From Streptococcus sanguinis SK355 (lineage in GTDB: Bacteria > Bacillota > Bacilli > Lactobacillales > Streptococcaceae), in the NCBI RefSeq assembly GCF_000212855.1, contig NZ_GL890993.1, positions 276,999 through 340,998 on the forward strand: 64,000 bases of DNA, written 5' to 3'. Each line of letters begins with the position of its first letter. The stretch's first letter is position 1. This document shows positions 17,861 to 25,741 of the stretch, in pieces. The translations under genes and the position numbers were made by a program. The notes under the pieces are model-generated. The model did no database searches and was not told the origin of the DNA. It saw nothing but the letters and a program-made list of their open reading frames with translations.

Positions 17861-18553
17861 TTACCTCTCCTTGACTGTCAGACTTTTTTCCAGAAGCTGG
17901 GAAGCCAGCGAAACCACTAGGGCAATCCCCCAGTAAATCAAGGCCACCGCTGTATAGGTTTCGAGGGAATAATTTCCCAGATTCCGGCTGATGAGATTTT
18001 GTCCTGCTCCCATGACATCAACTGCCCCAATCGTATAAGCCAGAGCAGCATCCCGCATGAGATTAAGAAGGGCAGTCGTGAGATTGGGCAGGGCGATGCG
18101 AAAAGCCTGTGGCAGGACGATGCGCAGAAAAGTCTGTACCGGTGTCAAGCCAATACTGAGACCTGCCTCGGTCTGTCCCTTGGGAACAGCAAGATAAGCT
18201 GCCTTGAAGACTTCCGCAATCATGGCCGCAAAGAGCAAAATCATGGTGATGATGACAAAAACAGTCCGCGACCAATTATTGATATCCAGCCCCAGCCACC
18301 ATTCTAAAAACTCTGGAATACCATAAAAAACCAAGAAAAGTAAGACAATAGGCGGTGTACATCTAAGAATAAATATATATCCTCTAGCCAGACCAGCAAA
18401 AGACTGCTCCTCAGCAATCTGAGCCCAAGCCAACAGACCACCCAGCAAGGAGCCAATCAATGCTGTCACAAACATAATCCATAAAGTGGTCGGCAGAGCC
18501 TGCAGCAGACTAGGCAGCAGGCCAAAGACACGGGATAAGTCATACGAGACCAT
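17861..18553 (-). CDS. Amino acid ABC transporter permease (second of two)
   Basis: 230 residues, about five membrane helices, with the EAA loop TEAGLSIGLTPVQTFLRIV followed by LPQAFR. The ATG at 18553 is chosen over a TTG six codons earlier because AAGGAG is 9 bases upstream of the ATG. About 190 bases separate it from the binding-protein gene. That gap shows no gene, terminator or promoter that I can support. Confidence 0.88.
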   Translation of the reverse strand: MVSYDLSRVFGLLPSLLQALPTTLWIMFVTALIGSLLGGLLAWAQIAEEQSFAGLARGYIFILRCTPPIVLLFLVFYGIPEFLEWWLGLDINNWSRTVFVIITMILLFAAMIAEVFKAAYLAVPKGQTEAGLSIGLTPVQTFLRIVLPQAFRIALPNLTTALLNLMRDAALAYTIGAVDVMGAGQNLISRNLGNYSLETYTAVALIYWGIALVVSLASQLLEKSLTVKER

Positions 18554-18747
18554 AATTTTCTTCTCCTTCAACAGTGATTAGATAGAATAAGCTTCTCTTG
18601 GACGGACACTTTCAGATTGGAGCAGCCTTGCTCTCTCTTTGAAAATTCCTTCAAACAGCATCAAGGTCAGCTTAGAAGCCACCAGCTCTGTATTTAGCTA
18701 GTTTCTCAGTCAGCCTTTGATTTTCCATGATCAGCAGACAACAGCCA

Positions 18748-19632
18748 CTAATCCTTGTCCACATAAGAGAAGACATCTTCTCCGAAATACTTCTCCGATA
18801 GTTTAGCCAAGGTTCCGTCTTTTTCCAGTTCCTTAATTGCCTTCTCGTATGCCTTGGCAAATTTTTCATTTTTTTCGTTTTTATGAAGCAGGGGATAGGT
18901 CGGAATCCCCTTGTAAGGGAACCAAGTTAGTTGATCCGCATACTGATGGTAAGAACCTTCCTTGTCTGTCACAGCTTTTTCAAACGACAGCTTGATGTCA
19001 AAAAAAGCATCGTAGCGCCCTTCCAGAACCCAAGCATAAGCATCAGCAACCTTGAAGGTCTCTGCTGCAGTCAAATCAATGGGAGCACCGCTATGCTTTT
19101 TGTTATATTCTTCGATAACGGCCCATTGAGCATTCTGCGGAGAGATAGGTACCAGCTTACCCTTTTCCTTGGCAAAATCATCAATGGTCTTAAATTTTGC
19201 AGCGTCTTCCTTGCGGATAGTGAAACCGATAATGCTAGCACCGATTGGGCTTTCTGGAATGATGAACTTCTTCGCCCGCTCTTCGGTGTACCATGCTCCC
19301 TTGGTTCCAATATCATATTTCCCAGATTCCAGACCGACTAAAAGATCCTCGTCACTAGTACCAGTATATTCAAACTGATAGTCTGGCAGCTTTTCATCAA
19401 TAGCCTTGAGAACAGCAACCTCATAGCCATCTGATTCTCCCTTTTCATCCACAAAGTCATAAGGAACATAGTTCTGTGTATGTGCCACTTTTAAAGTCGT
19501 GACCTTGCCACTGCCAGATGCAGAGCTGCTCGTCTTGCTAGATGAAGCACCTGTCAAGGTCCGCCCCAAATAAGTCGCTGCTACAATAGCAATCACTGCT
19601 GCTCCACCAATAATCCATTTTTTCTTGCTCAT
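18748..19632 (-). CDS. Amino acid ABC transporter substrate-binding protein, membrane-anchored without lipobox
   Basis: 294 residues. Residues about 5-25 form one hydrophobic segment after a Lys-rich start, followed by a Ser/Thr-rich linker (about 28-45). No cysteine is present there, so this is not a classical lipoprotein; it should be held by an uncleaved signal anchor or be released. The rest is the SBP_bac_3 fold (LKVAHTQNYVPYDFVDEKGE, the SGKYDIG segment). Most Gram-positive relatives are lipoproteins. It is 16 bases downstream of a URO-D-family gene. Confidence 0.87.
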   Translation of the reverse strand: MSKKKWIIGGAAVIAIVAATYLGRTLTGASSSKTSSSASGSGKVTTLKVAHTQNYVPYDFVDEKGESDGYEVAVLKAIDEKLPDYQFEYTGTSDEDLLVGLESGKYDIGTKGAWYTEERAKKFIIPESPIGASIIGFTIRKEDAAKFKTIDDFAKEKGKLVPISPQNAQWAVIEEYNKKHSGAPIDLTAAETFKVADAYAWVLEGRYDAFFDIKLSFEKAVTDKEGSYHQYADQLTWFPYKGIPTYPLLHKNEKNEKFAKAYEKAIKELEKDGTLAKLSEKYFGEDVFSYVDKD

Positions 19633-19647
19633 TCTTTCGTCTCCTTC

Positions 19648-20649
19648 TTATGCTAAGTTTGCTGCTTGGCGAACCCACTGAATCCGCTCTGTCTTAATAT
19701 CGCTTGGAATAGTACAGTCAGCCCCGATAATCAAAGCGTCCTTGCCAGCCTCTGCTATCAGCCGCTTGGTCTCGTCTTTAATAGCCGCTTGACTGCCCGT
19801 GTAGAGCAGGCCGTCCTTGCCATTTTCAAAACCACCTAGGACAGTGCGGCCGCCAAATAATTTTCGTCCCTCCGCTAGGCTGATGCCTTCTGGCCCCACT
19901 GCCCAGTTGATGACTTGAGCTGGATAATCTGTGAAAAGATGAACATCGTTTCGCGCGCCTTCGTAACCGCAAATGTGCAGGATATTCACTCCGCCAGCCG
20001 CGTTGGCTGCTTCCAGCACCGCCAATTCACTAGGAGCAATAAAAGTCTTATAGTCTTCAGCTGACACCCGCGCATCCTGAATGCTCTGAACGCTGAGGTA
20101 GATTCCATCCGCACCAGCTTCCTTGATAATCCGCTCCGTCAGAGCCGCAATATCTTTAGCAATCACATCCAGCACCCGCTTCGTGAGCACCGCATCCTCT
20201 GCCAGGAAATCTGCAATGATATCGTCTCCTCCGGCAACCTTGCCGACCAACCATTTGAAATAGGTCACTGGCGCAAAAATATTGTAAATAGCGACCAAGT
20301 CCTCTGTAAAGCTAGCCCTAATCTTCTGAACCAGCTCTACCTGCTCACTAATCCAAGGGTGGTCAGCACCTAGCGGATCAATATCTGCCAACTCCTTGAT
20401 AGATTGAACTTTTTTCAAGCGCTCGTTAGGATAGGCAAAATAACCATCACTCATCAGCTTGATAAAGTCTGGCTCGACTTCTGCCAGAAAATCTTGATGA
20501 CCAGCCAGATTTTTATCAATAATGGCCTGATTTCCAAAACCAGCCAGCCACTCATCCTCGCTGGTAAAATGATGCCAGAAGCCAACTGGCACTCGGTCAA
20601 CAGGCTCTCCTCTGAAAGCCTTCAGTACTAATTCTCTTTTTGAAGTCAT
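19648..20649 (-). CDS. URO-D-family protein, MtaA/CmuA-like methyltransferase (paralogue A)
   Basis: 333 residues with the uroporphyrinogen decarboxylase fold: N-terminal VDRVPVGFW, central DGIYLSVQ and C-terminal GADCTIPSD. The zinc-site pattern of cobamide/thiol methyltransferases is present as His225-x-Cys227 (HICG) and Cys312 (ADCT). This argues against true HemE activity, which does not use these residues, and streptococci lack heme synthesis. A methyl-transfer role is therefore likelier, with unknown substrate. Its paralogue lies two genes upstream and the transporter genes follow directly. Confidence 0.82.
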   Translation of the reverse strand: MTSKRELVLKAFRGEPVDRVPVGFWHHFTSEDEWLAGFGNQAIIDKNLAGHQDFLAEVEPDFIKLMSDGYFAYPNERLKKVQSIKELADIDPLGADHPWISEQVELVQKIRASFTEDLVAIYNIFAPVTYFKWLVGKVAGGDDIIADFLAEDAVLTKRVLDVIAKDIAALTERIIKEAGADGIYLSVQSIQDARVSAEDYKTFIAPSELAVLEAANAAGGVNILHICGYEGARNDVHLFTDYPAQVINWAVGPEGISLAEGRKLFGGRTVLGGFENGKDGLLYTGSQAAIKDETKRLIAEAGKDALIIGADCTIPSDIKTERIQWVRQAANLA

Positions 20650-20736
20650 CTTCTCTCCTTTTTTATTGTTCCTATCTAGCCAATGAGTTGTTTATTAGCT
20701 TTTTAATTAGGCTAATTCATCTTTTTAAGTACAATT

Positions 20737-20937
20737 CTAATCCGACAAGAGCAGGGCAGCGATATCATTGGGCTGCATCAAGCCAGTTGATTGCTCTGGC
20801 AGTTTCTTGAGCACCTGCAAATCATCTTCTTTTTTGTCTGAAGACTGGTGAGCATAAATCTGACTGATGCTCAGAAAGGTGCCTATTATCAAGAATATCA
20901 GAGCAAGAGCAGCAAGCCTTTTTTGATACCGATTCAT
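20737..20937 (-). CDS. Small single-pass membrane protein between the two URO-D paralogues
   Basis: 66 residues. Residues 9-29 form a membrane helix (LAALALIFLIIGTFLSISQI) after a basic start; the remainder is charged and extracytoplasmic by the positive-inside rule. GGAGG lies 7 bases before the ATG, supporting translation. No family is recognised. Its position inside the operon suggests a link to the transporter or to the paralogues, for example as an anchor or small subunit; this is inference. Confidence 0.6.
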   Translation of the reverse strand: MNRYQKRLAALALIFLIIGTFLSISQIYAHQSSDKKEDDLQVLKKLPEQSTGLMQPNDIAALLLSD

Positions 20938-20992
20938 CTATCTTCCTCCTTGAAAGAGTTGAAAATTGCTCTTTAGGGCTTTGGCAAGTCCG

Positions 20993-22000
20993 TCAGAACT
21001 GACTAGCTGCCTGACGAATCCAGTCCAGTCTTTCTATTTCGAAATCATCTGGTACTGTGCAGTCAGCCCCTAGAATCACTCCCTGGCTGCCAGCTGCAGC
21101 CAGCAGCCGCTTGGTCTCAGCCTCTAACTCTGCACGACTGCCTGTATTTAGAAGAGCTGCTCTGCCATTTTCAAAGCCTCCTAGGACAGTCTGACCGCCA
21201 AAGAGCTTGCGCCCTTCCGCTAAGCTGAGCCCCTCATGATGGGTTGCCCAGTTAAAGACTTGAGCCGGATAGTCTTTGAAAAGCTCCAAATCATTGCTAG
21301 CCCCTTCAAAGCCGCAGATGTGGAGAATATTCTGACCGCCAGCCGCATTTGCCGCTTCCAGGACCTTAACCGTACTAGGCTCAATATAACGACGATAACT
21401 GGCCGCATCTACCCGACCGTCTTGGACTTGCTGGGTACTGAGATAAATCCCCTCAATGCCCGCTTCCTCAATGATGCGTCTAGTCAAAATAGCAATATCA
21501 CCGGCAATAACATCTAAAACATGTCCTGTCAGCTCGGGATCCTCTGCCAGAAAATCTGCAATTTCTCTATCTCCTCGTGACCCTTCCCGGCGGAACCAGC
21601 GCTTGAGATAGGAGACCGGCGCAAAGATATTGTAGAAGGAAGCGAGGTCCTCTGGATAGCTTTCTTTCACAGCCTTCACCATCTCAATCTGCTGCTCAAT
21701 CCAAGGATGATGCTCTCCGATAGACTGGATAGCAGCCAAGTCCCGAATGGACTCAATATGATTCGAATAAAGCGTGCTGGGATACTTAAAGAAGCCATCG
21801 CTCATAATCTTGACAAAGTCTGGCCGTGCAGCTCGAACATAAGCAGCATGCCCCTCAACACTTTTATTGAAAATCACTGGATTGTCCAGGCCCAGCATCT
21901 TTTCCTCTTGGCTTACAAAGTGAAACCAGAATCCAACAGGCACTCGGTCAACTTCTTCACCCCGAAAAGCTCTCAGCACTAATTCTTTCTTGCTGACCAT
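20993..22000 (-). CDS. URO-D-family protein, MtaA/CmuA-like methyltransferase (paralogue B)
   Basis: 335 residues, homologous along its entire length to paralogue A. It shares VDRVPVGFWFHF, the NIFAPVSYLK segment, HICGFEGASND (His227-x-Cys229) and GADCTVPDD (Cys314). Both copies keep all three putative zinc ligands, so both may be active. Differences cluster in the first 130 residues, which line the substrate entry in this fold. The start matches paralogue A and follows GGAGG; an in-frame ATG at 22039 also has a ribosome binding site and is the alternative. It is the first gene of the operon. Confidence 0.82.
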   Translation of the reverse strand: MVSKKELVLRAFRGEEVDRVPVGFWFHFVSQEEKMLGLDNPVIFNKSVEGHAAYVRAARPDFVKIMSDGFFKYPSTLYSNHIESIRDLAAIQSIGEHHPWIEQQIEMVKAVKESYPEDLASFYNIFAPVSYLKRWFRREGSRGDREIADFLAEDPELTGHVLDVIAGDIAILTRRIIEEAGIEGIYLSTQQVQDGRVDAASYRRYIEPSTVKVLEAANAAGGQNILHICGFEGASNDLELFKDYPAQVFNWATHHEGLSLAEGRKLFGGQTVLGGFENGRAALLNTGSRAELEAETKRLLAAAGSQGVILGADCTVPDDFEIERLDWIRQAASQF

Positions 22001-22053
22001 TACTTCCTCCTTCTTTGAATTTGTAATATATCTTACCATCCTCTCCTTCTCCT

Positions 22054-22070
22054 GGGAAATATATTTTCCC
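22054..22070 (-). promoter_or_regulatory. Palindrome overlapping the likely promoter of the URO-D/ABC operon
   Basis: GGGAAA-TATAT-TTTCCC is a 6-bp inverted repeat just upstream of the first gene. A possible promoter (TTTAAT-N17-TATATT, minus strand) places the -10 inside the palindrome, so it could be a repressor site. It lies between the glmS terminator and the operon, where a promoter is needed. Confidence 0.4.
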
Positions 22071-22105
22071 TATCAGCCTGATTAAAAATATTTATCAAAG
22101 CAAAA

Positions 22106-22133
22106 TAAAAAAGCTAGACTAAGCTAGCTTTTT
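22106..22133 (-). terminator. Terminator of glmS
   Basis: AAAAAGCTAG and CTAGCTTTTT pair around six bases, with T runs on both strands. It lies about 115 bases after the glmS stop and isolates glmS from the next operon. Confidence 0.8.
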
Positions 22134-22248
22134 CAAGGCTTTTCAGACTCTGCTGAACAACCTTATTTTTTGTACCCTTTTTAGATAATGAGCATATATA
22201 TTTTCTATGGACGAGATAGGTAATTTTTATAGGCAAATCCTGCTGAGC

Positions 22249-24060
22249 TTATTCTACAGTGACAGACTTAGCCAGATTACGCGGTTTGTCTACATCCAGA
22301 CCACGGTGCAAGGTTGCAAAGTAAGCAATGAGCTGTGTCGGTACCACCATAGAGATTGGTGACAGATATGGGTGAACCTGATTGAGTACGATATCGTCAC
22401 CTTCTTTGGCTACATTCTCTTCAGCAATAGTCAGCACCTTGGCACCCCGAGCTACGACTTCTGAAATATTGCCTCGTGTATGACTAGCCAAGACTTCATC
22501 AGAAAGCAGGGCCAAAACTGGTGTTCCGTCTTCAATCAGAGAGATTGTACCGTGTTTGAGCTCACCAGCCGCGAAGCCTTCACACTGGATATAAGAAATT
22601 TCTTTGAGTTTTAAGCTAGCTTCCATCGCCACATAGTAGTCTTGACCACGGCCGATATAGAAAGCATTGCGGGTTGTTTCCAGAAGGCCACGGACCTTAT
22701 TGTCAATCAACTCTTTTTCTGACAAAGTGGACTCAATAGACTGCGCAACTAAGGACAGCTCGTGAACCAAGTCAAAGGCTGCCGCTTTTTCAGAAGCATT
22801 GGCATCGCCAACAGCTTTAGCCAAGAAAGCCAAGGTTGCAATTTGAGCTGTATAGGCCTTAGTAGAAGCAACCGCAATCTCAGGACCTGCATGCAACAGC
22901 ATGGTATGATTGGCTTCCCGAGAAAGCGTAGAACCTGGAACATTGGTCACGGTCAAACTTGGAATACCCATCTGATTCGCCTTGACTAAGACCTGACGGC
23001 TATCAGCTGTTTCACCAGATTGGCTGATAAAGATAAAGAGAGGCTTCTTGCTAAGGAGCGGCATAGCATAGCCCCACTCAGAGGCAATTCCCAGCTCAAC
23101 CGGTGTATCCGTCAGCTCTTCCAGCATACGCTTAGAAGCATAGCCAGCATGGTAAGAAGTTCCAGCTGCAAGGATATAGATACGGTCAGCTTCCTGAACA
23201 GCCTTGACAATATCCGCATCAACCGATATTTGCCCCTTATCATCTGTATAAGCGCTGATTAGCTTACGCATCACAGTTGGCTGCTCATCGATTTCTTTGA
23301 GCATATAGTATGGATAAGTCCCCTTACCGATATCGGACAGATCTAGCTCAGCAGTATAGCTTTCACGCTCCAGAGTATGCCCGTCATAATCCTGCACTTC
23401 CACACTGTCTTTACGGACAATAACCAGCTCTTGATCATGAATTTCCATAAACTGACTTGTCTCACGAATCATGGCCATGGCATCTGAGCAGACCATATTG
23501 TATCCCTCACCCAGTCCGACTAAAAGCGGAGATTTATTTTTAGCAACATAGATAACATCAGCATCTTCTGAGTCTACCAAAGCAAAGGCATAAGAACCAC
23601 GGATAATGTGAAGAGCTTTTTTAAAAGCTTCTAAAACAGACAAGCCTTCTTCTTCAGCAAATTTGCCAATCAGATGCACAGCAATCTCTGTATCTGTCTG
23701 CCCCTTGAAGTCATGGCCAGCTAGATAAGTATTCTTAATATCAAGGTAGTTCTCAATCACACCGTTGTGAACCAAGACAAAACGGCCTGTCTGTGAAGTA
23801 TGAGGATGGGCATTGTTTTCACTTGGTTTTCCATGAGTAGCCCAACGAGTATGTCCGATACCAGTAGTCCCAGAAACATCGATGCCAATTTTAGCATGTA
23901 GGTCAGCGATACGACCGACCGACTTGATCAGACTAGAAGTTTTCCCTGTTGTTACAAAAATTCCAGCTGAGTCATAACCTCGGTATTCCAGCTTTTCCAA
24001 GCCCTGCATCAAAATATCTGTTGCGTTGCGATTACCGACAACTCCGACAATTCCACACAT
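22249..24060 (-). CDS. glmS: Glutamine-fructose-6-phosphate aminotransferase
   Basis: 603 residues. The mature N terminus CGIVGVVG carries the catalytic Cys2 of the glutaminase domain (1-240). Two SIS domains follow, with SQSGETADS and AVASTKAYTAQ. It makes glucosamine-6-phosphate, the entry to peptidoglycan amino-sugar synthesis. The start at 24060 is fixed by the need for Cys2; an in-frame extension of 34 codons would bury it and start upstream of the transcription start. The ribosome binding site is weak. The leader shows paired NagR-like operators and no glmS ribozyme. Confidence 0.96.
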   Translation of the reverse strand: MCGIVGVVGNRNATDILMQGLEKLEYRGYDSAGIFVTTGKTSSLIKSVGRIADLHAKIGIDVSGTTGIGHTRWATHGKPSENNAHPHTSQTGRFVLVHNGVIENYLDIKNTYLAGHDFKGQTDTEIAVHLIGKFAEEEGLSVLEAFKKALHIIRGSYAFALVDSEDADVIYVAKNKSPLLVGLGEGYNMVCSDAMAMIRETSQFMEIHDQELVIVRKDSVEVQDYDGHTLERESYTAELDLSDIGKGTYPYYMLKEIDEQPTVMRKLISAYTDDKGQISVDADIVKAVQEADRIYILAAGTSYHAGYASKRMLEELTDTPVELGIASEWGYAMPLLSKKPLFIFISQSGETADSRQVLVKANQMGIPSLTVTNVPGSTLSREANHTMLLHAGPEIAVASTKAYTAQIATLAFLAKAVGDANASEKAAAFDLVHELSLVAQSIESTLSEKELIDNKVRGLLETTRNAFYIGRGQDYYVAMEASLKLKEISYIQCEGFAAGELKHGTISLIEDGTPVLALLSDEVLASHTRGNISEVVARGAKVLTIAEENVAKEGDDIVLNQVHPYLSPISMVVPTQLIAYFATLHRGLDVDKPRNLAKSVTVE

Positions 24061-24109
24061 AACGTTACTTCTGATTTCTAGCCTTAGAAACCAGCCCTTC
24101 TTATTAAAA

Positions 24110-24198
24110 ATTGGTATAGTCTTCTTGGAGTCCAAAAACTCCAACAAAGCTAGTATACACACAGTTTTTCACTTTGTCAAGCATTAAATTGGTATAGT
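24110..24198 (-). promoter_or_regulatory. glmS: glmS promoter with two NagR-like (dre) sites and a 5'-terminal hairpin
   Basis: TTGACA (24175-24180) and TATACT (24152-24157) are separated by 17 bases on the minus strand. The 11-mer ATTGGTATAGT occurs twice, at 24188-24198 upstream of -35 and at 24110-24120 in the leader; it matches the core bound by GntR-family NagR regulators. A 7-bp hairpin (TTGGAGT/ACTCCAA, 24125-24144) starts right at the predicted transcript end and could protect the message. Confidence 0.75.
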
Positions 24199-24371
24199 TT
24201 TCTTTAAGGAAAGTATGCTTGGATTCTCTCCTCACTAAACAGCCCCTTGAAGCATTTAGAAAAATGGACAAATGCAGTAAAAATGACTTTCTATATGACT
24301 AAAAATTTGGAAAATAGAAGAACAACATACCACAGCTCTGTCTTTGATGATTCTCACAAAGCAAGGTACAG
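24199..24371. other. Spacer between glmS control region and gapA terminator, no gene seen
   Basis: AT-rich sequence with short open frames only. I see no convincing promoter, ribosome binding site or RNA gene here. Confidence 0.5.
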
Positions 24372-24400
24372 AAAAAGAGACTCAAATGAGCCTCTTTCTT
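24372..24400 (-). terminator. Terminator of gapA
   Basis: AAAGAG-G-CTCA pairs with TGAG-T-CTCTTT around a 2-base loop, with a T run following on the minus strand, 11 bases after the stop. Confidence 0.8.
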
Positions 24401-24411
24401 TTACCATTGAA

Positions 24412-25419
24412 TTATTTAGCGATTTTCGCGAAGTATTCAAGAGTACGTACAAGTTGTGCAGTGTAAGACATTTCGTTGTCGTACCATGATACAACTTTAA
24501 CCAATTGTTTGCCGTCAACATCAAGAACTTTAGTTTGAGTTGCGTCGAACAATGAACCGTAAGACATACCTACGATATCTGAAGATACGATTGGATCTTC
24601 TGTGTAACCGTATGATTCGTTAGCTGCTGCTTTCATAGCTGCGTTTACTTCATCAACTGTTACGTTCTTTTCAAGAACAGCAACCAATTCAGTAACTGAT
24701 CCAGTTGGAGTTGGAACGCGTTGTGCAGATCCGTCCAATTTACCGTTCAATTCTGGGATAACCAAACCGATAGCTTTAGCAGCACCAGTTGAGTTAGGAA
24801 CGATGTTTGCAGCACCAGCACGAGCACGACGAAGGTCACCACCACGGTGTGGTCCGTCAAGGATCATTTGGTCACCAGTGTAAGCGTGGATAGTAGTCAT
24901 CAATCCTTCAACAACACCGAAGTTGTCTTGAAGTGCTTTAGCCATTGGAGCCAAGCAGTTTGTAGTACATGAAGCACCTGAGATAACTGTTTCAGTACCG
25001 TCAAGAACGTCGTGGTTAGTGTTAAATACAACTGTCTTAACGTCATTTCCACCAGGAGCAGTGATAACAACTTTCTTAGCACCACCTTTAAGGTGTTTTT
25101 CAGCAGCATCTTTCTTAGCAAAGAAACCAGTTGCTTCAAGAACGATTTCTACACCGTCAGTAGCCCAGTCAATTTGTTCTGGGTCACGTTCAGCAGAAAC
25201 TTTAACGAATTTACCGTTAACTTCGAATCCACCTTCTTTAACTTCAACAGTACCATCGAAACGACCTTGAGTTGTGTCATATTTCAACAGATGTGCAAGC
25301 ATTACTGGATCTGTAAGGTCGTTGATGCGAGTAACTTCAACACCTTCTACGTTTTGGATACGACGGAAAGCAAGACGACCGATACGACCGAAACCGTTAA
25401 TACCAACTTTAACTACCAT
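24412..25419 (-). CDS. gapA: Glyceraldehyde-3-phosphate dehydrogenase (type I)
   Basis: 335 residues, normal length. The NAD site is [14 protein letters not shown], and the active site [12 protein letters not shown] contains the catalytic Cys (about 152). It is the central glycolytic enzyme and a known surface-displayed, plasminogen-binding protein in streptococci. The ATG at 25419 follows AAGGAGG; an upstream in-frame start is rejected because it lies on the ribosome-binding side. Codon use is strongly biased to U- and A-ending optimal codons, as in its neighbours fusA and rpsL, indicating high expression. It has its own promoter and terminator. Confidence 0.97.
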   Translation of the reverse strand: MVVKVGINGFGRIGRLAFRRIQNVEGVEVTRINDLTDPVMLAHLLKYDTTQGRFDGTVEVKEGGFEVNGKFVKVSAERDPEQIDWATDGVEIVLEATGFFAKKDAAEKHLKGGAKKVVITAPGGNDVKTVVFNTNHDVLDGTETVISGASCTTNCLAPMAKALQDNFGVVEGLMTTIHAYTGDQMILDGPHRGGDLRRARAGAANIVPNSTGAAKAIGLVIPELNGKLDGSAQRVPTPTGSVTELVAVLEKNVTVDEVNAAMKAAANESYGYTEDPIVSSDIVGMSYGSLFDATQTKVLDVDGKQLVKVVSWYDNEMSYTAQLVRTLEYFAKIAK

Positions 25420-25504
25420 TCGTGATTTCCTCCTTATGAAAATCAAAAAATTTTTATGTGAAAAGAGTAACTTGAGTTGCTACAAATCACCTTTCAACAT
25501 TTCT

Positions 25505-25533
25505 ATTATATACTTAATTGAGGTAAAATGCAA
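25505..25533 (-). promoter_or_regulatory. gapA: gapA promoter
   Basis: TTGCAT (25528-25533), a 17-base spacer and a perfect TATAAT (25505-25510) on the minus strand, about 80 bases before the start codon. The remaining 160 bases up to the fusA terminator show nothing further. Confidence 0.75.
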
Positions 25534-25696
25534 CTGATTTCATTGTTATTAACAAGTATTATGAATTCTTTCACTAACTTTCATTTCGACTTTCATTGAT
25601 TTGAAAAAGCAAAGCAGTATCTTTTGAAAATGTAGAAATACAACTTACAAAATCAATCATTTCCCCTTTTTATTGAGGGGACAGTTCTCCAAAAAT

Positions 25697-25723
25697 AGAA
25701 AAAGCACCCGCAAACGCGAGTGC
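25697..25723 (-). terminator. Terminator of the str operon (after fusA)
   Basis: GCACTCG and CGGGTGC form a stem with one wobble around CGTTTG, followed by a T run on the minus strand, about 20 bases after fusA. Confidence 0.85.
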
Positions 25724-25741
25724 CTAGGTTCAGCTCAAAGC

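Noticed and set aside
18572..18747. Possible relic of a duplicated binding-protein C terminus in another frame
   Set aside because: The resemblance is limited to a few residues and the frame continues from inside the real gene; too weak to annotate.
19648..22000. URO-D proteins as part of a heme or siroheme pathway
   Set aside because: Both carry the methyltransferase zinc motif, no other tetrapyrrole gene is nearby, and they sit with an amino acid transporter.
24061..24200. glmS ribozyme in the glmS leader
   Set aside because: The leader is short, begins with a simple hairpin and lacks the conserved core and double pseudoknot size of the ribozyme.
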